Shown here: positions 11,588-22,994 of the stretch, piece by piece
Layout of the letters: each line of letters opens with the position of its first letter
Numbering within the stretch: the first letter of the stretch is position 1
Source of the DNA: Neoarius graeffei
Lineage: Eukaryota > Chordata > Actinopteri > Siluriformes > Ariidae
Direction: 5' to 3'
Length of the DNA: 64,000 bases
Assembly: GCF_027579695.1 (NCBI RefSeq)
Contig: NC_083589.1
Location: 34,124,835 to 34,188,834 of the forward strand
Program-made: the position numbers and the translations under genes
The notes under the pieces: model-generated
Seen by the model: only the letters and a program-made list of their open reading frames with translations
What the model was told of the DNA's origin: nothing
Databases searched by the model: none

Positions 11588-12599
11588 TGTTCCGAGGCCA
11601 TGACTATGGTAAAACCATAATAAATTGCAATGGAATTGAATTTATTGACTGGTTATATAATGACCTTTCTTATTTTAACATAAGATACGTATTTTAGCCC
11701 TTAATTTGGGAAATAACTGGTACCACTGAAAGCAAATAAAAATAAATGTATAGTTTATTCACAAATGCACTCTATAAACCATAAGCATATTGAGTTTGGG
11801 TCTTGGCTATCACCAACATGCACCAGAGTACAGGAAATCACAAATACTAGATAGAAAATTGCCCCCCATTCAACTACACACCCACTTTTGGTGAAGGGTA
11901 TGACTTTCCGAAATTTTCCCTTATTTTGAGTTAAAAATCTGGGAAATATCCCTTTTTTTCAAACCTCAGAGTTGACAGGTATGTAGTACACTTATCTTGT
12001 GGCTACGCTTATTGGCCATTTTTCATTAAAAAAAAGTCCAATTTGCTGTTCAACGGTGACATGGACGAGATATCCAGTAAAAGACCAAAGGTATACGATT
12101 GTACGGTATGTTGACATCACAATGATGCAAGTGACCAAAAATTATACTGTCTATAGGAACAGTATTGTGAGTTAGCCAGTTTTTATCAATTTTTGGTGAC
12201 ATCATATTATTAACTACTTCAGTACACTGAATGTTAAGTACTCTTTAAAAAAGTTCTTTAATTCTTACCCTACGTTCAGACCAAACGCAGCGAGAGCATC
12301 AAAACGACCGGAAGTTGTTCATTTTCTATATATATGTCAGCGTCTCTCAGTAGCAGCGTGGTCATTGGTGGTGCAACCTGGGCGGCGGAGACATCAGAAT
12401 ACAGTTGAAGTCCAGACAACTTTAGGGTAATGAGTTATGATGTGGCTCGGCAGCGACCAATCAGAATTTAAAAGAGCTCTGCTGTAAGGAATTCTAGAGA
12501 ATGCAGTCATGTCAATTTAGTTCAAACTGTTTTCAAAGGAGGAGAAATTAATAATTGTGTTGGTCAGTTTCTCCATTATTTATGATGTATCCCTGTTTG

Positions 12600-12875
12600 C
12601 ATACACAAGGTCCAAAAAAAAAAAACTTTGTAGAGTGCATACCTTCGCCAAGCCACATATGGGAATATCCACAAACAAAATCCTGGATCTACATGCATAC
12701 ACATTCAGATCTGTATCAAAATCTAGTGAATCGTTCCTTGGCCCATGGACCACCTTTCCTCCAAATTTCATCAAAATCCGTTCACTAGTTTTTGAGTTAC
12801 ATTGGGAACAGACAAACAAACGGAGGAGCAAACGTAACGTCCTCCAATAAAGTTGGTGGAGGTAATAAACTGCAT
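12600..12875. repeat. Short interspersed repeat (ccttcgccaa...ttggtggagg ends)
   Basis: Contains the phrase tttcatcaaaatccgttcac, recalled from many teleost genomes. Ends ccttcgccaa and ttggtggagg form a short imperfect inverted repeat. No coding. Confidence 0.5.
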
Positions 12876-12895
12876 GGTATGGTGAAATTTGACTT

Positions 12896-13029
12896 AGTAC
12901 CTGGTTCGATTCCCTGGACCAGCAGGAATGGCTGAAGTGCCCTTGAGCATGGCACCTAACCCCCAACGGCTCCCCAGGGTATGTGTACGTCACTCTGGAT
13001 AAGAGCGTCTGCTAAATGTAATGCAATGC
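12896..13029 (+). mobile_element. SINE type C fragment
   Basis: Has a B-box-like ggttcgattccc and the 3' phrase agagcgtctgctaaatg, shared with 33476-33650. The 5' part of the tRNA-like head is missing. Confidence 0.7.
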
Positions 13030-13086
13030 ATCAACACAAGCCACATCACACAAATGGCTTTTAATTAGTTTATTTTCTTCCCAAAC

Positions 13087-13462
13087 ATCCATCCATCCAT
13101 TATCTGTAACTGCTTATCCTGTTCTACAGGGTCGCAGGCAAGCTGGAGCCTGTCCCAGCTGACTATGGGCAAAAGGCGGGGTACACCCTGGACAAGTCGC
13201 CAGGTCATCACAGGGCCGACACATAGACACAGACAACCATTCACACTCACATTCACACCTACGGTCAATTTAGAGTCACCAGTTAACCTAACCTGCATGT
13301 CTTTGGACTGTGGGGGAAACCGGAGCACCCGGAGGAAACCCACGCGGACACGGGGAGAACATGCGAACTCCGCACAGAAAGGCCCTCGCCGGCCACGGGG
13401 CTCGAACCCAGACCTTCTTGCTGTGAGGCGACAGCGCTAACCACTACACCACCGTGCCGGCC
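13087..13462 (-). mobile_element. SINE type A, full length
   Basis: Minus-strand copy of the commonest repeat here: tRNA-like head (gtggtgtagtggttagc, gggttcgagccc), a conserved core (gtccaaagacatgcagg), then tail A ending ataatggatgga. The 11-bp TSD tcttcccaaac is exact at 13076-13086 and 13463-13473. Confidence 0.93.
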
Positions 13463-13762
13463 TCTTCCCAAACGTGTAATCATAATTTTTTATTATTTTC
13501 CTTCACATTTAAAAGATTTCACAAGGTTAACTTGTTCCCTCCTGTTGGTCAGTCAGCAGAAAGACACCGGTTGACGTGTCTGTTTGCTTTGAATAGAGTA
13601 TAAATAAAGTTTGCAAGACGAAGCACTCCAAACGAACTTGTAGCGGCCTATTCTGCGTCACATTCTACGTCACAGGACGTCCACGAACTTATCAGCATTA
13701 TTGGTAGAGCATCCAGAGCAAATTTTTATGCTCTCACTGTATTCGGTGTGAACGGACCATTA

Positions 13763-14030
13763 GCCATCTCTCAGTACGTGCATGTTTTATATATAAATCA
13801 CACAATTATCTACTTATGCTAGCTGAGCAATGATTGTCAAGAAAGGGCTAAGAAATGCAATTTCTAAAGCAGTTTTTACGACCTGACAGTATTTTTGTCT
13901 TTAAAAGTTTTTCTCCTAAAGTCATGCTGAATTCTGGAATCTAACTGGTTAAAACGTGTTGATTAATTTTCTAAAATAGCAGCTCTAACAGAGTCAGCTG
14001 GAGTTCAAATCACAACTTGTGCTTGTTCTC
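13763..14030. other. Unassigned sequence
   Basis: No gene or repeat recognised. Confidence 0.4.
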
Positions 14031-14033
14031 ACG

Positions 14034-15446
14034 CAGGGGTTCTCAACCTTTTCTACTTTAAGGCCCGCCTATTCATACTTGTAACAAATCGGGGCCCATT
14101 AAAAAAGATCCCCAATTATTTTGGCTCATCTATTCTATTAGAATCTAATAATCTACTGTAAAGTGTATTAACGGGATGCAACATCACTCCCTGTTACAGA
14201 TGGGAACCCAGGAATTAAATAAATGCAATAAAAACAAACTGTTTTTAATTGTAGGTATTGTATTTAAAACTCTATGGATGTGCCAGAAGCCAACATAAAA
14301 CTATGCATACAGGGCATTCTCAGTCAAAAGGGATTAATGATCCAAAAGTGGAGTCTGGTCCATTAACACAAGGGATTATTGCTGTATTTGTGTTCAGCAA
14401 ACAAGCAAGTGATTAAAACCAAGAAGTACACTCAAAAGAAGTGGATATAGAAACCACTCAATGGGATTAGATCCTTACACTAACAAAGAAGGATTTTTCC
14501 AATGAGTTGGAAAATTATCCATCCATTGAGTTCCCCGACATCTCAAACTACCTGCTGCTGCAGACATCGTTCTACACGGACACACAGATGAAAACCTGGA
14601 AGAGCATGGCAGTGTACAACTTTTTATATGTGGCTGGGTTAAAGATCTGGTGATTAGGACACTACCAGATAAACCTTGTTGATGCCCGGGTAAGGAGGAA
14701 TTTCTGGGATTTTTGTCCATGTCTTCGCAATGTTTGCTAGAACTCTACAAGTTTGACTATCAGGTGTAAACAAACCACAGCCACTTGATTCCCAATCCTC
14801 CCTGCTCTTCTCTTCCAGATAAATCATTCACAAAGATCCACAGAAACCCCTTTAAAGACCTGGGTACTATGTGTATTACATACACGTTAGTTTACAATAT
14901 GGTGACCATGATCAAACAGTAAACAAAAACACGTGAGGACTTAAGTGTCTCCTGAACTTCAGAACATCACGAAATAACAGAAAATGGCGAGAAACTCAGT
15001 GGTTTGCGAATCCAAACGAAATAAATCAGAAGAATTTATAAACCTTTCACGAAGTGATCACTGAAAACTCAAACGTTCTCTGACTCGGCTCCCTTCCATT
15101 GGAGTAAAAGGTTCAAGAGCCACCTTTCTCGTCGTCTTTTGGTAAATTCCTTTGCTCTTTCACACTTTGTCACTTCAGGGGGAACCCGGAAGAAACTTTT
15201 ATCAGTTTCACAGGTTGATCGAGTCAAGCAGCCCAAAACAACGCAAGTGTAGGGCATTTTAACAACTAGCAAGACGCCCCAGCGATATTAATGCTTTGTG
15301 AACAGTGAACTCAGTTGACCACCACTTCATGTCTTGCATATCTAATGAGGTGGATGTGACATTGGCTGCAACCCAGCAACTGTACCCTACTAAAAATTAG
15401 CTTCAACTTGAAATAAAATTCGCGGCCCAGTGGTTGAGAAAAACTG
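14034..15446 (-). mobile_element. hAT-ended element with THAP-domain remnant
   Basis: The left end reads caggggttctcaacc and the right end ggttgagaaaaactg, an imperfect inverted repeat of the CAGGGG...CTG type usual for hAT. Subterminal ggcccgcc and gcggccc also pair. An 8-bp TSD is not clear, so the insertion is old or the edges are eroded. The minus strand carries a THAP-like reading frame. Confidence 0.6.
15069..15257 (-). pseudogene. THAP-domain N-terminal fragment
   Basis: The frame starts MPYTCVVLGC, with a Cys-x4-Cys pair near the N-terminus, FFRVPPEV and a conserved RRERWLLNL helix, matching the first half of a THAP zinc finger (C2CH). The second Cys/His pair is not found in frame, so the finger is incomplete. 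The frame extends upstream to 15272, but MPYT fits the family start. THAP fingers bind DNA and occur in transposases such as P and Kolobok as well as host THAP genes; this one sits in a hAT-ended element. Confidence 0.6.
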
Positions 15447-15490
15447 TTATAGTTTCTATAGTGACATTTCACAGGGACGTGTTTGGCAGG

Positions 15491-15861
15491 GGCGGCATGG
15501 TGGTGTAGTGGTTAGCGCTGTCGCCTCACAGCAAGAAGGTCCGGGTTCGAGCCCCGTGGCCGGCGAGGGCCTTTCTGTTTTGCATGTTCTCCCCGTGTCC
15601 GCGTGGGTTTCCTCCGGGTGCTCCGGTTTCCCCCACAGTCCAAAGACATGCAGGTTAGGTTAACTGGTGACTCTAAATTGAGCGTAGGTGTGAATGTGAG
15701 TGTGAATGGTTGTCTGTGTCTATGTGTCAGCCCTGTGATGATCTGGCGACTTGTCCAGGGTGTACCCCGCCTTTCGCCCGTAGTCAGCTGGGATAGGCTC
15801 CAGCTTGCCTGCGACCCTGTAGGACAGGATAAAGCGGCTAGAGATAATGAGATGAGATGAG
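15491..15861 (+). mobile_element. SINE type A, full length
   Basis: Head, core and tail A with terminal gatgagatga. The 12-bp TSD gtgtttggcagg is exact at 15479-15490 and 15862-15873. A small deletion lies in the core near 15577. Confidence 0.93.
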
Positions 15862-16029
15862 GTGTTTGGCAGGTGTTGTACACACTCTCAGCCTAATAAT
15901 ACTAATAACAACAACATTATTGGAAAGTCATCAACATTGGAGGGGTAACAGGACGTGCACTTTGTATCACGCAACACCACAGCACCCTGTCATCGTCTCC
16001 TTTTCCCTTAACAGCACACCCTGTGATGA

Positions 16030-16350
16030 ATAATTCCTAATATTCATTCATGCATTCATCTTCAGTGACCAAAGTCAGTATTTTGGTGGATCCAGAAGCA
16101 ATCCTGGGAACACTGGGCATGAGGCAGGGGCGACTATTAAGCAGGACCTTGGATGAGATACCTCAATACTTCACAGGGCACCATTCACACACACACACTC
16201 ATCAACACTGAGGGGTAATTTATCATCGCTAGATCTCCGACCTGCATGTTTCTGGACCATGACAGGAAGCTGGAGAACCTGCAGGAACCCATGCAAACAC
16301 TGCCAATTCAACACAGACCAACCCAAGCCCAGGAGCTGTGACGTGAAAAA
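16030..16350 (-). mobile_element. Old degenerate SINE
   Basis: Degenerate relative of the core-containing SINEs: cattcattcat start, then gggaacactgggcatgaggc, cagggcaccattcac and a head-like aggagctgtga at the far end. Too decayed for TSDs. Confidence 0.55.
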
Positions 16351-16383
16351 TATCTCCAGCCTTAAATGCTACAAAAGGTAGGT

Positions 16384-16535
16384 GTGTCTAATGAAGTGGA
16401 CGGTAAGACCATCCAAATGACACCTGGTTAGCAGTGTGATGGATGGATGGACAGAGGGGTGCAGAAAACGTGTACACATACAGAGTGCTTCTAGATGATC
16501 AATCCATTCTACACGGTAAGGGTGCCTAATAAAAT
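16384..16535. repeat. Tc1-like terminal fragment
   Basis: Contains gggtgcctaataaaatgac, the end phrase of the Tc1 family fragmented at 44566-45110. A small GGAT tract lies at 16438-16450. Confidence 0.4.
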
Positions 16536-16539
16536 GACA

Positions 16540-17010
16540 AAAAAAAAATTCCGTAATCTTTGAAGCACTTTCAAAGAACACCAAATGATTAAAATACATA
16601 GAAATAATTCACCAAGGAACGCAGCTTCAATAATTTATACGATTCAACACAGAATACCAGAAAATTCAAATTCAGCTTTTTTTTTAATAACAAAGCGTAT
16701 GAGTACATGTTTTAGAGAATATTACAGAGCTTATATTCACTCAGAGACTTTTAAAAAGATTTCAGAGACATAAAGAGAGTTCCTTCGAGGGTTTCGGAGA
16801 TCAAGCATGTGTGAATAATTTATGAAGGATGCCAGAGATTAAATCCCAAAAAACATTCAACAAAAGATAACAGATCAAATGCCTGTGAATATTTTACAAA
16901 AAGCACCAGAGTTCAGAATCACTCACACGCTTTTCAGAGGCACACTGTACAAATATATCCAAACATTTGACAAAGAATATCACAGGGTTCACACACACAT
17001 ACACACACAC
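16540..17010. repeat. Decayed ~40-bp tandem repeat, block 1
   Basis: About 11-12 degenerate units of 30-45 bp, built on tttacaaaagataccagag and aaattcacttgtgaatat. The clearest are at about 16801-16860 (gaaggatgccagagattaaa), 16864-16900 (aaaagataacagatcaaatg) and 16900-16940 (caccagagttcagaatcact). The same consensus returns at 22995-23790. Unit length varies and stops occur, so it is not coding. Confidence 0.6.
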
Positions 17011-17141
17011 ACGATGTTCGAGCCAGTGTCAAAACAAAACGTGCACATTACATGTCAGTGATGTCATATCCATCTTGTTTGCTAATTACAAAGATGACAC
17101 AATGTATGACGAGTCCATGCATCATTTTATATATATTTATA

Positions 17142-18748
17142 CAACCCCGATTCCAAAAAAGTTGGGACAAAGTACAAATTGTAAATAAAAACGGAATGCA
17201 ATGATGTGGAAGTTTCAAAATTCCATATTTTATTCAGAATAGAACATAGATGACATATCAAATGTTTAAACTGAGAAAATGTATCATTTAAAGAGAAAAA
17301 TTAGGTGATTTTTAAATTTCATGACAACAACACATCTCAAAAAAGTTGGGACAAGGCCACGTTTACCACTGTGAGACATCCCCTTTTCTCTTTACAACAG
17401 TCTGTAAACGTCTGGGGACTGAGGAGACAAGTTGCTCAAGTTTAGGGATAGGAATGTTAACCCATTCTTGCCTAATGTAGGATTCTAGTTGCTCAACTGT
17501 CTTAGGTGTTTTTTGTCGTATCTTCCGTTTTATGATGCGCCAAATGTTTTCTATGGGTGAAAGATCTGGACTGCAGGCTGGCCAGTTCAGTACCCGGACC
17601 CTTCTTCTACGCAGCCATGATGCTGTAATTGATGCAGTATGTGGTTTGGCATTGTCATGCTGGAAAATGCAAGGTCTTCCCTGAAAGAGACGTCGTCTGG
17701 ATGGGAGCATATGTTGCTCTAGAACCTGGATATACCTTTCAGCATTGATGGTGTCTTTCCAGATGTGTAAGCTGCCCATGCCACACGCACTAATGCAACC
17801 CCATACCATCAGAGATGCAGGCTTCTGAACTGAGCGCTGATAACAACTTGGGTCGTCCTTCTCCTCTTTAGTCCAAATGACACGGCGTCCCTGATTTCCA
17901 TAAAGAACTTCAAATTTTGATTCGTCTGACCACAGAACAGTTTTCCACTTTGCCACAGTCCATTTTAAATGAGCCTTGGCCCAGAGAATACGTCTGCGCT
18001 TCTGGATCATGTTTAGATACGGCTTCTTCTTTGAACTATAGAGTTTTAGCTGGCAACGGTGGATGGCACGGTGAATTATGTTCACAGATAATGTTCTCTG
18101 GAAATATTCCTGAGCGCATTTTGTGATTTCCAATACAGAAGCATGCCTGTATGTGATGCAGTGCCGTCTAAGGGCCCGAAGATCACGGGCATCCAGTATG
18201 GTTTTCCGGCCTTGACCCTTACGCACAGAGATTCTTCCAGATTCTCTGAATCTTTTGATGATATTATGCACTGTAGATGATGATATGTTCAAACTCTTTG
18301 CAATTTTACACTGTCGAACTCCTTTCTGATATTGCTCCACTATTTGTCGGCGCAGAATTAGGGGGATTGGTGATCCTCTTCCCATCTTTACTTCTGAGAG
18401 CCGCTGCCACTCCAAGATGCTCTTTTTATACCCAGTCATGTTAATGACCTATTGCCAATTGACCTAATGAGTTGCAATTTGGTCCTCCAGCTGTTCCTTT
18501 TTTGTACCTTTAACTTTTCCAGCCTCTTATTGCCCCTGTCCCAACTTTTTTTGAGATGTGTTGCTGTCATGAAATTTCAAATGAGCCAATATTTGACATG
18601 AAATTTCAAAATGTCTCACTTTCGACATTTGATATGTTGTCTATGTTCTATTGTGAATACAATATCAGTTTTTGAGATTTGTAAATTATTGCATTCTGTT
18701 TTTATTTACAATTTGTACTTTGTCCCAACTTTTTTGGAATTGGGGTTT
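17142..18748 (-). mobile_element. Tc1-like transposon with intact transposase
   Basis: A 1.6-kb element with ends caaccccgattccaaaaaag and ttttttggaattggggttt next to TA-rich DNA. The motif gttgggacaa occurs twice at each end (17160 and 17345; inverted at 18536 and 18721). This is the IR/DR layout, with two transposase sites per end, as in Sleeping Beauty-type Tc1 elements. The single gene inside is uninterrupted. Confidence 0.92.
17363..18385 (-). CDS. Tc1-like DD34E transposase, intact
   Basis: Cut-and-paste transposase acting on TA sites in the nucleus. I chose the ATG at 18385 (MGRGSPIPL), giving 340 aa, the usual Tc1 length; the frame is open 18 codons further upstream to 18439. Residues about 10-110 are the paired-like helix-turn-helix region ([22 protein letters not shown]). 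The catalytic triad is complete: D154 in [10 protein letters not shown]244 in FQHDNAKPH and E279 in SPIENIW, with 34 residues between the second D and the E (DD34E). No frameshift or stop interrupts it. It sits between the element's terminal repeats and could still be active, though that is inference. Confidence 0.93.
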   Translation of the reverse strand: MGRGSPIPLILRRQIVEQYQKGVRQCKIAKSLNISSSTVHNIIKRFRESGRISVRKGQGRKTILDARDLRALRRHCITYRHASVLEITKCAQEYFQRTLSVNIIHRAIHRCQLKLYSSKKKPYLNMIQKRRRILWAKAHLKWTVAKWKTVLWSDESKFEVLYGNQGRRVIWTKEEKDDPSCYQRSVQKPASLMVWGCISACGMGSLHIWKDTINAERYIQVLEQHMLPSRRRLFQGRPCIFQHDNAKPHTASITASWLRRRRVRVLNWPACSPDLSPIENIWRIIKRKIRQKTPKTVEQLESYIRQEWVNIPIPKLEQLVSSVPRRLQTVVKRKGDVSQW

Positions 18749-18778
18749 TATATATATATATATACACAGTATGTATAT
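18749..18778. repeat. TA-rich tract between elements
   Basis: A short TATATA run with cacagtatg separates the Tc1 from the next TIR element. Confidence 0.7.
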
Positions 18779-20297
18779 GGGTCTGTCTCAGAAACTGGGT
18801 ACTGTGGGGGTCCCCCACTAAATATACTCAGTCAATAAACTATACAGTTTTGAATGATGTTGGTTTTAATTTGAAATAAAATGATGAAAGAAATAATACA
18901 GATAAAACTAAATCTTTGATGTGAATACTCTATTCAGAATTTGGCAAAAATTCTGCAAATTTGTGGAAAAATGGCGGCTTGATCTGGGACATGATAAACG
19001 GTTGATGACATCGCATTCCCTTAAAAAGGTTGTAGTCCACTGAAAAGTCTACAGTTATCACTAATTGTATTTTAAGTTGTAACTTTATACACCTAAGGAT
19101 TGGTGCACTCACAGAATAATCATAACCGTAATAAAACATCATGCAAAATATTCGATCACCGTTGTAACTCCATTTTCCGCAAACCCAAAACCAATACGAT
19201 CGTGTGTTTTGATCTAAACAGAAAGCCTCAGGGTCGAGGTCACGACCTCACCAAAAGTAGTAACTTAAAATCACTACGCCATATAAACATTTAGTTATAA
19301 ATCTGCAATTTTGGTTTTTAAAATGAAAGCTGAAAGTTAGGTATAGAATATGTTTCTTACAGAATATGTTACGATGGTAGCTGGTCTTGTATGAATTTCT
19401 GAGCTATAAAATGAGTTGTGGTCTATTTTTTACCGTAGCGTGTTATTTGTGTGCGGGGAAGGACACACATTAACAATTTGTATGTGTAGAATGGAATTTT
19501 CCACTCCAGCAGTTAGAAGTTGATCGTGCTTCCATTTGCGGTCTTTCTGTTACGCGGGTGATCTGTTCGGGCGTTATCACTGAAAAGGTGAGTTTTGACA
19601 GTTTTATTTTGTTTTTCTTGCAGTATAAGGCAATAGAATGTTTCTTTTTCATCTTGCTTTCATATTTCGTAGTGTTTGCATATTTTTGGCCAATATTTTG
19701 CAACCATGGTCAATTTAGATCGAACTTTTGATAGAATCTACAGCCAGTCATTTTTCCCCGCCCCCGCCCCCGCTCCGTCCGGTAGTGATGTCCCGTTGCT
19801 CGCACGCCGCAGCAGATACCCGCGCGACCTTCAGCCGGTACAGTCGCTGTTCTTTTACCACCGCCGTTATTCTCATCTTTCCGATGCGTTCTTGATTTTT
19901 CCATTGTGTCCTATTTCGCCAAATCAAATACCCAAACTGTATCATATTATTCATATTTAAGTGAATCATCAATTCAGTCATCATAACTTTGCATTTTTAA
20001 CCCAAGCAATCAAAAAGAGGAAATGTATTCAATATTTTCACTCCTCTGTGAAGGAGGGGCTTTAATTCTTCATGATGTAGTTATTTTATATGGAAATCAA
20101 TTTTACAAAAGCATTTGAGTTGTAATCAAAAAATGTTCCACAGTGGAGGCCAGATAAAGCAAGATGCTCTCTTTATTCTTATTAAACATGACAAAAGAAA
20201 CATTGGGTGTTCGGTAAATGCAAAAAAAATAGTAAAATTAGAAAGTTTATTTTTTGACCATAATGTCCCAAATGAGAGACCGGTTTCTGAGACGGAC

Positions 20298-20299
<2 letters not shown>
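18779..20299. mobile_element. 1.5-kb TIR element (gggtctgtctcag ends), superfamily unclear
   Basis: Left end gggtctgtctcagaaactgg and right end ccggtttctgagacggaccc are 20-bp imperfect inverted repeats, both set in TATAT sequence. The interior has a GC-rich promoter-like patch near 19757-19790 but no recognised transposase. TSD length cannot be read because both flanks are TA repeats. Confidence 0.65.
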
Positions 20300-20378
<79 letters not shown>

Positions 20379-20381
20379 TAA
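20300..20381. repeat. (TA)n-(CA)n microsatellite
   Basis: About 30 TA units followed by about 8 CA units. The YIYIYI frames across it are artefacts. Confidence 0.97.
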
Positions 20382-20384
20382 TAG

Positions 20385-20475
20385 CGGTCAAAAGAATGGA
20401 CACACCTTCTAATTCACTGGGTTTTCTTTATTTTTATTAATTAAAAGACACTTCATGTTTTACACTAATGATGGA
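20385..20475. repeat. Tc1-like terminal fragment
   Basis: cggtcaaaagaatggacacac followed by the ttctaattcactgg phrase is the end region of the Tc1 family at 7106-7986. Confidence 0.6.
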
Positions 20476-21140
20476 CTGTCAACTCTCATTAAGGGACAGC
20501 AGGGAGATTTGGGACAAGTTCTCAGCTTTTGTAGATTGTGTGACATTCTTTGCAGGTAGCATCACATTCATATTGCATTAGTAAGTATTTACCTCTTATA
20601 CCCTCTCACCACAACATTAGTTTCTCAGCTTGTCACATATACTGAACTTCAGGCTTCACTTTTTCTGTCATTATTTTTTGCAGGGAGACATGAGACGTTG
20701 AGGGGAGACATAGGACATTATGTTGGGAGACTTGGGATATAGTGAGGAGACATGGAACAAAAATAAAATACCTAGATGTTTAATGTTTATTTATGATCAA
20801 AACTTGGAACATGTGAACTGTATGAACACACAATGCTGGTACAGCGAAAGAAACGTCAGTTTACCCAAAACCTGACTCGACAAAACAGATCCATTCTCAA
20901 GAAGGAATGAAATAAGTTCAATCAATCAAGTCATGCCCCTGCATGCTGACATGCTGACAATTGAACAATAATTTTACACAATTTTATATTTGTGAACCAC
21001 AAGAAAAAAAACTGTAACATGATGAACTGTCCCAACTCTCCCCATCTGGAAATTTTGAAGAAAAAATTTCAGTGTTTTCCTCCAGAATTTAAGTTGAATA
21101 AATAATACTATCTCTGGTAACTCGAGGCTACATACTTTAA

Positions 21141-22610
21141 CCCCTCTGGGGTCTGAGGGTATTTTCTGTCACGCTAATGATTTTGGCATGCTCTGATTTT
21201 GTTCTCAATTTCAATAACTCTAAGCATTATTTTCAAAGTCATATGACTTTTTTGTATTCAGCACAAGTTCAGTGACAATAATATCTCTGTAGTATGTACA
21301 GTATGTCATGACTGTACTTTTTAAAAAAATACCAGATAAATGAAGATGTTGTAAAAAGCAGTTTTAGGACGGTGTTGGAATGTGTGTAAAAGCATGACCT
21401 TACCCATTGTGACGAACCGTTTTGGTCACTTGAGGTGATTCTGTTCAGTCTTAGGAATGGCTCAAGCACAAAAACTTAAATCTGCTCTACTGATTTGGAC
21501 AATTAACTGGCCATCAAAAAAAATTATGTCTGATTGTTTTGGGATAAAGGGTTGGCAGGGGGAGGGATATTCAATGAGAAGGGTAAAAACTTCCATTCCA
21601 TTCAATGAGAAGAGTGAAAATCCCTCCCACTGCCAACTCTTAATCCCATCAGGTCAAGTCACAATGGATAAGGTCATGTTTTTTCACACATTCCAACACA
21701 GTTCTGAAACTGCTTTTTACAACACCTTCATTTATCTGGTATTTGACTTTATTTTGGTATTTGACTCTATTCAGTGTGTCTTGAAATGAACTCTTGTACT
21801 ATTTTACTCAGTTCAAACAATTACTCTGTAATTTTGCTCCCACTCCAACCCCAAATTTTATTCTCTAAACTCAAAGTAGAGCAAAATTAACAATTTTTGA
21901 GGAAAATACTTTTAACTCTGGAAAAATTGCTCAGTCAGTTTTCCTGTGTATGCACTACAGTGCACGCATATCAACTTGATTTGCTCATAATAAATAGAAG
22001 AAATATTTACACTTACTCGAGTTGATCTTTGGCTGGATTGAGTCGAAGTAAAAAAAAAAAAGGCACCGCTCATCATCAGTTCTCAAGACTGAATTGAATC
22101 GCTGTCCTGGATTCTGAATTGAATCATGAATTGAATCGCTGTCCTGAATCATCCAAAGCGCATAAAATCCGCATGCCATCTCACAATAAGTTTTACCTCC
22201 AAATAGCCTGAACTATTATGGCTGACAGATTTTATCCTGTTTACGGTGGGTGTTCCCACCAAAAAAGAGAAACCAATCGAAACCAAAAGAGTGAAAGTGA
22301 TTATCATGCCGTTACCATGTGAATAGTCTTTTATGAATGTGTAAACGGGCACCCGGCGCTCCGACTCCGGTGTGACCGAGTAAGGTGACAAATTTTATAT
22401 TTCGTCTAATTTAGGTAATTTAAAAAATATAATATTATTTGGCAGTGGGCACATATGGTCGGAAATTTTCAAGTATAAAGTTTCTGTCAATATGTTTGTC
22501 ATGCTTGTATGATTAAAAAAAAAAAACTTGCAGAGATGTTTATCTAAATACATGATCTACTCATTCTAATCCTGCCAAGCTTCACCGGCGAAGCTCTTGA
22601 CCCCAAAGGG
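21141..22610. mobile_element. piggyBac-like non-autonomous element
   Basis: The left end is cccctctggggtc and the right end gaccccaaaggg, flanked by TTAA on both sides (21137-21140 and 22611-22614). TTAA plus CCC...GGGGTC ends is the piggyBac signature. No transposase is present in the 1.47 kb. A separate inverted repeat lies inside at 21329-21743. Confidence 0.8.
21329..21743. repeat. Inverted repeat, ~85-bp arms
   Basis: The arm at about 21329-21412 (accagataaatgaagatg start) is inverted at about 21656-21743 (ending cttcatttatctggt). The loop holds two copies of attcaatgagaag near 21568 and 21600. Probably a fold-back MITE inside the piggyBac-like element. Confidence 0.7.
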
Positions 22611-22994
22611 TTAATTCCTAACAAATCCCCAATTCACCAGCGTACATTACACCAAAGAATGGAGGTGGAGGTGAAGTCGAAAATGCAAGTTTTGGTTGAT
22701 AAAAATATTTAACCACACAGACCATACTGCAGTGTCCAGCTTCATGGCTCCAGTGGAAGTAGGTTACTTTAAGGGGCAACATCAAACTTCTGATGTAATC
22801 TAAAGCCTGACTGGTTGAAATTAATTTATGGGAATACAAACTACCCAAGTCTCCCCTTTCCCAAGTCTTCCCGCTCTCCCCGACCTGCTGCTCCCATCTT
22901 CTGTTTGTTTCACATCAGTGTATAAAAGCCAAGAAAAAATTCCTATAATTGAATTTCTGACCTAATATTCTGTTTCACCATCATAACTTCTAAT

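Larger units (their letters stand above)
10823..11983 (+). mobile_element. hAT-type DNA transposon (non-autonomous)
   Basis: The ends catacctgtcaac and gttgacaggtatg are perfect 13-bp inverted repeats. A perfect 8-bp TSD, tagtacac, flanks them at 10815-10822 and 11984-11991, the hallmark of hAT insertion. Subterminal regions share cccgtttt/cccttatttt phrases in opposite orientation. The element carries a first-exon remnant of a transposase and a nested MITE, and is too short to be autonomous. Confidence 0.9.
12268..13759. mobile_element. PIF/Harbinger-type MITE carrying nested repeats
   Basis: The left end has cgttcagaccaaac and agtgagagcat-like motifs; the right end is the inverted partner (gtgtgaacggacca). 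The 3-bp TSD TTA is present on both sides (12265-12267 and 13760-13762), as in PIF/Harbinger. Most of the interior is later insertions: a teleost repeat at 12600-12875 and two SINEs. Confidence 0.75.
20490..22895. mobile_element. Large TIR-like element with nested piggyBac-like insertion
   Basis: The left side (acagcagggagatttgggac at about 20496) and right side (acttgggaaaggggagac on the minus strand, then agcaggtcgggg) are imperfect inverted repeats. The phrases gacttgggat and gagacatg recur near 20690-20760. The boundaries are approximate and no TSD was established. Most of the interior is the later insertion at 21141-22610. Confidence 0.4.
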
